DNA from: Rhodospirillales bacterium
Lineage (GTDB): Bacteria; Pseudomonadota; Alphaproteobacteria; Acetobacterales; Acetobacteraceae
Assembly (NCBI GenBank): GCA_025350425.1
Contig: JANXXW010000053.1
Coordinates: 1 to 14,407 of the forward strand
Direction: 5' to 3'
Length of the DNA stretch: 14,407 bases
The position numbers were made by a program, and so were the translations under genes. The stretch's first letter is position 1. Every line of letters begins with the position of its first letter. A model generated the notes under the pieces. That model searched no databases. It saw only the letters and a list, made by a program, of their open reading frames with translations, and was not told the origin of the DNA. This document shows, in pieces, positions 1 through 6,315 of the stretch.

Positions 1-1093
1 GCATCGGCGTGTTCATCTCGATCGAGCCGCCCCACATCGTGGCGATCCAGGAGAAGATCTTGATGCCCGTAGGCACCGCGATGATCATCGTCGCCGCCAT
101 GAAGTATGCACGTGTGTCGACGTCCATGCCCGAGACGAACATGTGGTGCGCCCAGACCACGAAGCCCACCACGCCGATCGCCACCATGGCGTATGCCATG
201 CCGAGGTAACCGAACACTGGCTTCTTGCTGAAGGTCGAGATGATGTGGCTGACCATGCCGAAGCCGGGCAGGATCATGATGTAGACTTCGGGATGGCCGA
301 AGAACCAGAACAGATGCTGGAACAGCACCGGGTCGCCACCGCCTTCGGGGTTAAAGAACGAGGTGCCGAAGTTGCGGTCCGTGATCAGCATGGTGATGGC
401 GCCCGCAAGGACCGGCACCGCCAGCAGCAGCAGGAACGCGGTAACCAGCATCGACCAGACGAACAACGGCATCTTGTGTAGCGTCATGCCAGGAGCGCGC
501 ATGTTGAAGATCGTGGTGATGAAGTTGATCGCACCAAGCAACGAACTAATGCCCGCCAGATGCAATGCGAACAGCGTGAAGTCCATCGCCGGTCCGCTCT
601 GGTAGGTGCTGTTCGACAGCGGCGGATACAGCGTCCACCCCGACCCCGCGCCATCGCCGGTCAACAGCCCCGCCAAAATGAGGAAGAATGCCGGGACCAG
701 GAGCCAGAAGCTGATGTTATTGAGGCGAGGGAACGCCATGTCAGGCGCGCCGATCATGATCGGCACGAACCAGTTGCCAAATCCGCCGATCATGGCCGGC
801 ATCACCACAAAGAAGATCATGATGAGGCCGTGAGCTGTCACCACAGCGTTCCACTGTTGGCCAGACGAGAAGATCTGCATTCCAGGGCTTTGCAGTTCCA
901 TCCGCATCAGGATGGAGAGCCCGCCGCCCACCAGGCCCGCGCAGATCGCGAACATAAGGTAGAGCGTGCCGATGTCTTTATGGTTGGTGCTCATCAACCA
1001 CCGGCGCGCGAAGCCAGGGGCTTGGCCGTGTGCGTGGTCGTCGTGCGCGTGAGCGAGCCCGTGTTCGGCGGGATCGTGGGCGGTAAAGCTCAT
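1..1093 (-). CDS. ctaD: Cytochrome c oxidase subunit I, aa3-type (partial, C-terminus outside window)
   Basis: This is the catalytic subunit of a heme-copper terminal oxidase in the inner membrane; it reduces oxygen to water and pumps protons. I translated the minus strand from the ATG at 1093 and get 364 residues before the window edge. Visible motifs are NHKDIGTLY near the N-terminus, TAHGL with the low-spin heme a ligand His88, WFFGHPEVY with CuB ligand His267, proton-channel Glu269 and cross-linked Tyr271, and the CuB pair His316-His317. Having both Glu269 and Tyr271 marks an A1-type oxidase. The part carrying the heme a3 ligand lies beyond the edge. The N-terminus has a His-rich stretch (six His in residues 6-22). 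An AGGAGAG ribosome site sits about seven bases upstream, and the gene follows ctaC by 31 bases, so the two are cotranscribed. Confidence 0.97.
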   Translation of the reverse strand, partial: MSFTAHDPAEHGLAHAHDDHAHGQAPGFARRWLMSTNHKDIGTLYLMFAICAGLVGGGLSILMRMELQSPGMQIFSSGQQWNAVVTAHGLIMIFFVVMPAMIGGFGNWFVPIMIGAPDMAFPRLNNISFWLLVPAFFLILAGLLTGDGAGSGWTLYPPLSNSTYQSGPAMDFTLFALHLAGISSLLGAINFITTIFNMRAPGMTLHKMPLFVWSMLVTAFLLLLAVPVLAGAITMLITDRNFGTSFFNPEGGGDPVLFQHLFWFFGHPEVYIMILPGFGMVSHIISTFSKKPVFGYLGMAYAMVAIGVVGFVVWAHHMFVSGMDVDTRAYFMAATMIIAVPTGIKIFSWIATMWGGSIEMNTPM

Positions 1094-1124
1094 CCTAGCT
1101 CTCCTTCATACACCGCCATATGGG

Positions 1125-2021
1125 TCAGTGCTGAATCTGTGCAACTGCGATCCGACCGCTGGCCCTGTCAGGGTCCGCGGCGGGCGTCGCCGTAGTGCTG
1201 TTGTCCGAATATCTCTGCTTTGCCGTAGCTGCCCACGCCACATAGTCGGTCGGGGTAACGGCATGTATCGAAATCGGCATCATACTGTGATTTGTGCCGC
1301 AGACTTGGTTGCACTCGCCATAGTAGTCGCCGGGCTTGTCAATGTTGACCCATGTCTCAATCGTCCGGCCCGGGATGGCGTAGCGTTGCACCCCAAGGCT
1401 CGGAATGAAGAAGCTATGAATGACGTCGGCGCTGGTGGTCAGGATACGGATGTTCTTGCCTGCGGGCAGGACAAGCTGGTTGTCGACGTCGAGTAGCCGC
1501 AGTTGACCCGGCTTCAGATCCTCCGTGGCGATCATGCGGCTGGTGAAGTCGGTCCCGTCGGTGTCGGGATAGGTGTATTCCCAATACCACTGGTGACCGG
1601 TCACCTTGATGGTCATGTCGGCATCGCGGGTGCGATCCTCGAAGTAAACCAGGCGGAAACTCGGGATGGCGATCACCACCAGAATAAGCACCGGAATAAG
1701 GGTCCAGGCGACCTCCAGCGCAGTATGATGGCTGGTCCGGCTGGCGACCGGATTACGCTTGGCGCTGAACCGCCAGGATGCGTACACCAACAATCCCGCA
1801 ACGAAAATGGTGATCACCGTGATGATAACCATGACCAGCTCGTGCAGCGAAGCGATGCCTTGCTTCACCGGGCTGTGGGCGGCTTGCATGCCGATTTCCC
1901 AGTTGCGCGGTGTCTGAGCCAGGGCGAAGGAGGTGTTGGCTGCAAGCACAGCAACACCGCCGGCAATCCGGGAGACCAGCCTCGATACGGGCTGCGGGAG
2001 ATACATCATCGACCAATCCAT
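1125..2021 (-). CDS. ctaC: Cytochrome c oxidase subunit II (CuA subunit)
   Basis: This subunit takes electrons from cytochrome c at its periplasmic CuA centre and passes them to subunit I. The 298-residue product has a signal peptide ending near ALAQ (residues 33-36), two membrane helices (about 61-81 and 104-123), the aromatic QWYWEY segment (144-149), and a cupredoxin domain. CuA ligands are His202, Cys237, Cys241, His245 and Met248. The motif reads CNQVC, so the usual central Glu is Gln239. The loop before PGR reads GVQRYAIPGR where many relatives have an Asp at the Tyr position. There is no strong ribosome site before the ATG at 2021. An ATG at 2009 (residue 5) also keeps the signal peptide intact, has GAGATGGA upstream, and overlaps the stop of a small ORF as ATGA, so it may be the true start. 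ctaD follows directly. Confidence 0.96.
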   Translation of the reverse strand: MDWSMMYLPQPVSRLVSRIAGGVAVLAANTSFALAQTPRNWEIGMQAAHSPVKQGIASLHELVMVIITVITIFVAGLLVYASWRFSAKRNPVASRTSHHTALEVAWTLIPVLILVVIAIPSFRLVYFEDRTRDADMTIKVTGHQWYWEYTYPDTDGTDFTSRMIATEDLKPGQLRLLDVDNQLVLPAGKNIRILTTSADVIHSFFIPSLGVQRYAIPGRTIETWVNIDKPGDYYGECNQVCGTNHSMMPISIHAVTPTDYVAWAATAKQRYSDNSTTATPAADPDRASGRIAVAQIQH

Positions 2022-2128
2022 CTCATTGAAATTCCGCAGGACGGGCTTTCCCGCACCACGGCGAATGGGGCGTAACCGACCGTCTCGTCCAGATCAAGAG
2101 CCGTGTGGAGGTACGACGTCGGGGGCAC
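2006..2128 (-). other. Candidate 40-codon ORF bridging pmtA and ctaC
   Basis: A GTG codon follows the pmtA stop immediately and in the same frame, and opens 40 codons ending in TGA at 2006-2008. That TGA overlaps the ATG at 2009, one possible ctaC start, as ATGA. The predicted peptide contains LDLDETVGYAPFAVV and has no recognisable domain. No ribosome site precedes the GTG. It could be a tail of pmtA exposed by a mutated stop, a coupling leader peptide for ctaC, or chance. The 107 bases between the two genes hold no other clear signal that I can see. Confidence 0.15.
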
Positions 2129-2788
2129 TCAGTTCGGCAAATGCGCGAGAGTAAACAGTCCGGCGGGCGGTACCGAGGTGAACGTTGCCGCCCGACGTTC
2201 CTGGTCGGTAAACAAGCCGGCGACCGAAAAATCCGGATGCCAGCCAAGCTTCCGCGAGGCGGGCGCCAAGGCCCGTTCAACCCACCATCGCGGACCGCGC
2301 TCAGCTGCGAAGTGGTTAACGAACAGGATATGGCCACCCGGACGAACCACACGGCGGATCTCGCCCAACAGGCGGCGTGGATTCGGCACCACCGACGCCA
2401 CAAACATCGCGACCGCGATATCGAAGCTCGCATCCGGGAACCCGGTCGCTTCGGCATCCAGTTCGTGCAGGCCATCAACATTGGAAATACGGTCGGCACG
2501 AACCCGCTGGCGCGCCAAAGCGAGCATTTCCGTGGACAAATCAATGCCCGTGATACGTTTGTCTGGAGCATAATGTGGCAGCGCCAGCCCGGTGCCGACC
2601 CCCACCTCCAGCACCCGGGTTCCGGGCAGGCGGTTCACTTCAGCAACCGCGCGCCGCCGTCCCCAGGCGGATACGCCACCGAAGACAGCGTCATAGACGC
2701 CTGCCCACCGCTTGTAGGCAGCGCGCACAGCGTCCGCATCAAGCGCCGAGTGCGGGGCGGTTCGTTGAACTTGAGATAATTCAGGCAT
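2129..2788 (-). CDS. pmtA: Phosphatidylethanolamine N-methyltransferase (PmtA, Rhodobacter type)
   Basis: This enzyme uses S-adenosylmethionine to methylate phosphatidylethanolamine in up to three steps, giving phosphatidylcholine, at the cytoplasmic face of the membrane. The 219-residue product is a class I methyltransferase. Motif I is VLEVGVGTG (59-67), the acidic ribose-binding residue is Asp83 in GIDLS, then FPDASFDIAVA (117-127) and RPGG (149-152). The stretches MFVASVV (128-134), FVNHFAAE (156-163) and RKLGWHPDF (179-187) are typical of the short alphaproteobacterial PmtA family and separate it from UbiE. Length is normal for that family. The ribosome site before the ATG at 2788 is weak. 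It lies downstream of gcrA, with a possible terminator between, and upstream of ctaC, all on one strand. A generic methyltransferase is the alternative, but the PmtA-specific stretches make that unlikely. Confidence 0.88.
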   Translation of the reverse strand: MPELSQVQRTAPHSALDADAVRAAYKRWAGVYDAVFGGVSAWGRRRAVAEVNRLPGTRVLEVGVGTGLALPHYAPDKRITGIDLSTEMLALARQRVRADRISNVDGLHELDAEATGFPDASFDIAVAMFVASVVPNPRRLLGEIRRVVRPGGHILFVNHFAAERGPRWWVERALAPASRKLGWHPDFSVAGLFTDQERRAATFTSVPPAGLFTLAHLPN

Positions 2789-2885
2789 TCAGCACCAGGA
2801 CCTATAAGCATGGCGTAACGCCCGAAGTAGAAAACGGCAAGGGCTTGGGACCGCACGCTCCCGTGCATAGCACACGGGGATGGAC

Positions 2886-2919
2886 GCAAGAAAAATTTAC
2901 GCGCGCCAACCCAAGCGCG
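2886..2919 (-). terminator. Possible intrinsic terminator of gcrA
   Basis: Just past the gcrA stop, the minus strand can form a five-pair GC stem (2915-2919 with 2902-2906) with an eight-base loop, followed after a few bases by AAATTTTTCTT. The stem is short and the T-run starts late, so this is a modest candidate. It would separate gcrA from pmtA transcription. Confidence 0.4.
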
Positions 2920-2928
2920 ACGACTGCT

Positions 2929-3441
2929 CTACGCGGCCTCCTCACGGCGATCGCGCACCCGCACATAGGCGATCTGGGCGTGCTCGGCGCAATACGGCTT
3001 CCCGCCACCCGCATCCGCGTCACAGAAACGAAAGCTTTTTGTCCCGGGTTCGCCGATTGGCCAGCAACACGGCACGGAGCGCGTGCTTCGCGAAGAGACG
3101 GCACGCAGCGCAGGGGCGACAACGGCTGGGCGTACCGGCAGGACAGTTACGCGAACAACCGGCGTGATGCTGGGTGCTGGGGCCGATACGGGCGCCGCTT
3201 GGGCTCCGGACAATGGGGGCAGGGTGAAACCAACCGTGCGCCGAGGCGTGGCCGACCGGGGTGGTATGCAACCGCCAACCGCGCGGCGGATCGGCGAAGG
3301 GCGGGCGGGCAGCTCCAACCGATGTGCTTTTCCAACCACCGCGTTCTTCGTGACGCCCATGCGCCGACCGATCTCAGCCGTGGAATGTCCGTCTGTCCAG
3401 AATTGCCGGAGCCGGCCGATGCTCTCGTCGTTCCAGTCCAT
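2929..3441 (-). CDS. gcrA: GcrA family cell cycle regulator
   Basis: GcrA is an alphaproteobacterial transcription factor that works with the housekeeping sigma factor and, in Caulobacter, prefers promoters with CcrM-methylated GANTC sites. The 170-residue product has the characteristic N-terminal helix-turn-helix: MDWNDE at the start, then ST.AEIGRRMGVTKNAVVGKAHRL ending near residue 42. A Pro/Ala-rich linker follows (about 46-120). The C-terminal segment has the family pattern CWPIGEPG..SFRFC......PYC..H...AY with Cys126, Cys140, Cys151 and His154, which looks like a metal-binding knuckle. GAGGGAG lies about seven bases before the ATG, supporting this start. I see no GANTC site in the 134 bases upstream. 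Its neighbours (acetamidase and pmtA) are not functionally linked in an obvious way. Confidence 0.95.
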   Translation of the reverse strand: MDWNDESIGRLRQFWTDGHSTAEIGRRMGVTKNAVVGKAHRLELPARPSPIRRAVGGCIPPRSATPRRTVGFTLPPLSGAQAAPVSAPAPSITPVVRVTVLPVRPAVVAPALRAVSSRSTRSVPCCWPIGEPGTKSFRFCDADAGGGKPYCAEHAQIAYVRVRDRREEAA

Positions 3442-3465
3442 ATCTGGCTCCCTCAGTCTCGTTTG

Positions 3466-3503
3466 CTACCAGATAAGGTAGAAGCGATGTATCACACACT
3501 CAA
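3466..3503 (-). promoter_or_regulatory. Possible sigma-70-like promoter of gcrA, with a small inverted repeat
   Basis: On the minus strand, TTGAGT (3498-3503) and TACCTT (3475-3480) are 17 bases apart and place transcription about 25-35 bases before the gcrA ATG. The -10 box overlaps a perfect five-base inverted repeat, CTACC/GGTAG, with a six-base spacer (3466-3481), which could serve as an operator. Box matches are four and three of six, so the call is tentative. Confidence 0.3.
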
Positions 3504-3506
3504 TCG

Positions 3507-3536
3507 CACAAATGCCCTTTGCCGCAGAAATTTGTG
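3507..3536. repeat. Seven-base inverted repeat between the acetamidase gene and gcrA
   Basis: CACAAAT (3507-3513) and ATTTGTG (3530-3536) are perfect inverted copies with a 16-base spacer. It lies just upstream of the candidate gcrA promoter and 40 bases past the end of the acetamidase gene. It is AT-rich and lacks a T-run, so an operator is as likely as a terminator, and chance is possible. Confidence 0.25.
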
Positions 3537-3575
3537 GACAACTCTCAGTGTGACCGCAAGATGTAGTGAGCAGTG

Positions 3576-4529
3576 TCAGAACAGCAGTCCGCGGCGAAGC
3601 ATCCCGTGCACGCCCTTCTCGCCGTTGACGGTTTGCGTGACATGGAAATCCACCGCCAGCGAGCAGAACTGATAGGCCTGCTCACGCGACAGATTGCTGC
3701 GGGCGCAAATGAAGGCGATCATTTCGCGCAAGGCCTGCTTCATGGCGAGATCCAGGTCCTCGTTCATACCCATGCTGATGAAGTGAGTCGCCGTCTCGGC
3801 ACGCGGATATCGCATCGGCGTCGCGTTCTGCTTGTGCAAAACGAAGGTGAACGTGCCAGTGAGGCAGGTTTCCAGGGCATTGATGCACACCTCGCCGTCA
3901 CCCTGCACGCCGTGCCCGTCGCCGCAGGAGAACAAGGCACCTGGCGCCCATACCGGCAAAAATAGCGATGAACCGGCGCCCACCTCCTTGTTGTCCAGGT
4001 TGCCGCCGTGCTCGCGCGGCTGGATCGTCGAAATCGTCCCGTAATTCGCTGGCGGCGCTACACCCATGACGCCGAAGAACGGCTCAAGCTTCAACTCCAC
4101 CCCATACGGCAGGCGACAGGTGCGAGCTTCGCGATCGATCGGGATATGCGTCAGGAAGCGTTCCGGGAAATCCTCGGGGAGTGTCCCGGCCAGGGGACGG
4201 AACCCGCAAAAGCCCCAATCCGTGCCGAACTCGATGCGGTCGATCCGCACCTCCAGCGTGTCGCCGGGCATGGCGCCCTCAATCGCGACCGGACCCGTGA
4301 TGAGATGGCCAGGCGCGCGCGGCATGGTGGAGGCATGAACCGCGGCCAAGGCGGGCGGGATCACGAAGCCGGAACTTGCGGGCGGCATGACGTCCGGGCC
4401 GCCTGTCACGCATTCGATTTCGACCGTCTCGCCGGAGCGGACGGTTAGCACCGGAGGAATATCCGCCGCGAAGATGCCCCACCGGATGGTTTCGGGCGAA
4501 GCCGCGAGATGATGCAAATTATCCCCCAT
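3576..4529 (-). CDS. Acetamidase/formamidase family amidohydrolase (FmdA/AmdA)
   Basis: Members of this cytoplasmic family hydrolyse short aliphatic amides, releasing ammonia plus formate or acetate. The 317-residue product shows the family landmarks in order: HASTMPRAPGH.ITGP (65-80), VAIEGAMPGD (81-90), the GGNLDNKE stretch (175-182) and the active-site block GDGHGVQGDGE (203-213). The length matches the shorter acetamidase/formamidase proteins. It starts 32 bases after mtnC on the same strand, so the two are probably cotranscribed, although no good ribosome site precedes the ATG at 4529. Sequence alone does not decide between formamide, acetamide or another amide as substrate. Confidence 0.92.
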   Translation of the reverse strand: MGDNLHHLAASPETIRWGIFAADIPPVLTVRSGETVEIECVTGGPDVMPPASSGFVIPPALAAVHASTMPRAPGHLITGPVAIEGAMPGDTLEVRIDRIEFGTDWGFCGFRPLAGTLPEDFPERFLTHIPIDREARTCRLPYGVELKLEPFFGVMGVAPPANYGTISTIQPREHGGNLDNKEVGAGSSLFLPVWAPGALFSCGDGHGVQGDGEVCINALETCLTGTFTFVLHKQNATPMRYPRAETATHFISMGMNEDLDLAMKQALREMIAFICARSNLSREQAYQFCSLAVDFHVTQTVNGEKGVHGMLRRGLLF

Positions 4530-4561
4530 TTGTGCGAGCCAACGTTACGACGCCGCGTGGT

Positions 4562-5239
4562 TCAGGTCGAAATAGCCCTGATCTCGGCGAAGTTACGAGC
4601 AGTGTCATGACGATCCGATGCGATTGTTCCATCACTCTCTCGCACAAGCTGGCAGGTCCTAAAACCAGCTGTTGCGGCTGCATCGAGTTCTTTCTCGACA
4701 GCCGAGAGGAACAGCATCTCATTCGGCGGCAGGTGCATGCCGAGCGCCAGCCGGCCATAACTTTCCGGTTCACGCTTGCTGCCCACACCCGTATCGAAAA
4801 AGGCGCTGAACAAGGGCACCAGATCGCCTGCGGCCGAATGCTTGAACATCAGTTTCTGGGCCTCGACCGAGCCAGAGGAATATACGTATAGCCGCAAGCC
4901 CATGGTCGACCATCGCCGCAAGGCCGACGCGGCATCAGGATAAATCCCTCCGTGCAGGTCGCCGGCGGCATAGCCTGCCCGCCAGATCATACCCTGCAAA
5001 GTCTTCAAAGGCGTTAACGTGGAATTGCGGTCCATCAAGGCCAGCAGCGTCGCAAGTTCCGGAACATCCGGCTCCATGCGCCTTATCTCTGCTAACTCGT
5101 GTGCCACCGCGTCGTCCCCGGCATTGTCCGCCAGGAATGCCGCCATCCGTGCCCGGGCATAGGCGGTCAACGTCTCATGCACGAAGGCTATCGAGGTCGT
5201 AGTGCCCTCGATGTCCATCAGTAAGGCAACCGGCCTCAC
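4562..5239 (-). CDS. mtnC: Acireductone synthase / enolase-phosphatase E1 (MtnC), with altered motif IV
   Basis: MtnC belongs to the HAD superfamily and performs the enolisation and dephosphorylation of 2,3-diketo-5-methylthiopentyl-1-phosphate in the methionine salvage pathway. The 225-residue product has motif I DIEGTTTSI with nucleophile Asp9, Glu11 and Thr13. Motif II is YSSGS (Ser121) and motif III is GSKRE (Lys155). The FLS...ELDAA block (177-188) is motif IV. The family normally reads FLSD there, but here residue 180 is Ala (GCT, one base from GAT), removing a residue expected to help hold magnesium. The start is GTG at 5239, since the next Met is residue 8, directly before the catalytic Asp. 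The ribosome site is weak. No other methionine salvage genes lie in the window; formamidase follows. Confidence 0.93.
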   Translation of the reverse strand: MRPVALLMDIEGTTTSIAFVHETLTAYARARMAAFLADNAGDDAVAHELAEIRRMEPDVPELATLLALMDRNSTLTPLKTLQGMIWRAGYAAGDLHGGIYPDAASALRRWSTMGLRLYVYSSGSVEAQKLMFKHSAAGDLVPLFSAFFDTGVGSKREPESYGRLALGMHLPPNEMLFLSAVEKELDAAATAGFRTCQLVRESDGTIASDRHDTARNFAEIRAIST

Positions 5240-5279
5240 TTACTCTTAACCCAAGAAGAAATGTTCACGGACACCGATC

Positions 5280-5300
5280 CCGGTATGCCGTGGCATCCGG
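5280..5300. repeat. Hairpin-forming inverted repeat between tatA and mtnC
   Basis: CCGGTATGC and GCATCCGG pair around a four-base loop CGTG, with one bulged T, giving an eight-pair stem. It lies in the 123 bases between the tatA stop and the mtnC start. No T-run follows on the minus strand, so it is not a standard intrinsic terminator. It could be a processing or attenuation structure, or chance. Confidence 0.3.
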
Positions 5301-5362
5301 CCCGAACTGCCATTAAATTTCCCGCGATGGTAGCGGCGACAGCCCAGGCCGACATGGCGTCG

Positions 5363-5611
5363 TCAGCTGCGATTGGTGCCCGTGGTCTGATTCACAGGCG
5401 CGCTGGCATGAACACCAGGAGCCGCGATCGACCCAGCCGGCTTGTCGGCACCAGCCTCCATCGAGGCGTCCGTATCATCAGCCATATTCTTCTTGAAAGA
5501 CTTGATGCCCTTCGCGAAGTCGCCCATCAGATGGCTGACCTTGCCGCTCCCGAAAAGCAGAAGAACGACCAGCAGCACCACCATCCAGTGCCAAATGCTG
5601 AAACTACCCAT
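5363..5611 (-). CDS. tatA: Twin-arginine translocase subunit TatA
   Basis: TatA forms the pore-like assembly that exports folded proteins carrying twin-arginine signals across the inner membrane. The 82-residue product begins MGSFSIWHW and has one membrane helix (about 7-20), a Phe-Gly hinge, the amphipathic segment LMGDFAKGIKSFKK, and a polar Ala/Gly/Thr-rich tail. A longer reading from TTG at 5623 is possible, but GGAGGA lies six bases before the ATG at 5611, which fixes the start there. The short N-terminus before the helix and the wording WHW favour TatA over TatB. No tatB or tatC is adjacent, which is unusual for alphaproteobacteria, where the three are commonly together. Confidence 0.93.
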   Translation of the reverse strand: MGSFSIWHWMVVLLVVLLLFGSGKVSHLMGDFAKGIKSFKKNMADDTDASMEAGADKPAGSIAAPGVHASAPVNQTTGTNRS

Positions 5612-5736
5612 GGCTTCCTCCAAATGAGAGCCTCATCCAGAAGCAATCGCCTGCTTCTTGGTTGATCCCCATGGTGGGAGATGTGGCGCGCCGGGGCTTT
5701 CGATGCAAGCAATGTTTCGGTGGGGTGGACCGCCGC

Positions 5737-6315
5737 CTATCCGCCGGCAAGTCGGGCGCGGGGGGGCGCGCGGCCTCGCGACATCATCCCCAGCCTTATG
5801 GCTGGCTGAGTCGCCAGTTTCAGTTCGGCACGGGTCGCTGGCCGTGCCGGCAGTACGAACCCGTATGTCTCATACGTATGTGCACCGAGTTGATCGAGTG
5901 GCGGATACCAGACGCGCACGGCGCTCCAGTCGTTATCTCCGGAAACGTCTACGATCATCTGGTCCTCGTCCACCATGCCCCGTATCCAGTTCGCCTGGAC
6001 CACCTCAATCTGTCGTGCTCCGATCACACGAGAGACCACCGACACATGCCCCGACGGCAGCCGTGCCGAGCGCTGGAACACGAGCACGCCCCCCAGCATC
6101 GGTTGTTGCCCTCGCCCATACCGGCCCCGAGCCCCCTCCCACCAGCTATCCGCATCGCCGTAGAGCGCAATCCCTGACAGTTCGCGCGCGAACGGGGCAC
6201 ATTCCAGCCCGGCCTGCCGGGTGGAGGACCCTGAGCCATGCAGGCTGGACTGTCCGGAAGCACAGGCCCCCAACGTCAGCAGAACCATACAACAAAGAAT
6301 TTTCTGCAACGACAT
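5737..6315 (-). CDS. CHAP-domain lipoprotein, probable peptidoglycan amidase/endopeptidase
   Basis: CHAP domains are cysteine-dependent amidohydrolases that usually cut peptidoglycan stem peptides or cross-bridges. The 192-residue product starts with a lipoprotein signal: hydrophobic residues 5-15 and lipobox LGAC with Cys18. The CHAP domain follows. It has catalytic Cys39 in LECAPFARE, a WWEGA.GRYGRG stretch (58-69), G.VLVF (76-80), His90 in SGHVSVV and Asn109 in VVQANW. The C-terminal part to about residue 170 continues the fold; the last 20 residues are basic and low-complexity. It therefore probably acts on the wall from the membrane or outer membrane. No good ribosome site precedes the ATG at 6315, and its upstream region lies inside the broken racemase-family gene, so its promoter may be a recent arrangement. 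Confidence 0.85.
   Translation of the reverse strand: MSLQKILCCMVLLTLGACASGQSSLHGSGSSTRQAGLECAPFARELSGIALYGDADSWWEGARGRYGRGQQPMLGGVLVFQRSARLPSGHVSVVSRVIGARQIEVVQANWIRGMVDEDQMIVDVSGDNDWSAVRVWYPPLDQLGAHTYETYGFVLPARPATRAELKLATQPAIRLGMMSRGRAPPRARLAGG

Noticed and set aside
2023..2571. 182-codon minus-strand frame overlapping pmtA
   Set aside because: It is a shifted frame of pmtA with Arg/Ser/Cys-rich sequence and no family similarity.
2575..3672. 365-codon open frame on the plus strand
   Set aside because: It overlaps gcrA, pmtA and part of the acetamidase gene on the other strand, all of which have clear family motifs; its own product is low-complexity Arg-rich sequence.
5612..5623. TTG start giving TatA four extra residues
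   Set aside because: These bases contain the GGAGGA ribosome site for the ATG at 5611, which begins the standard TatA sequence.
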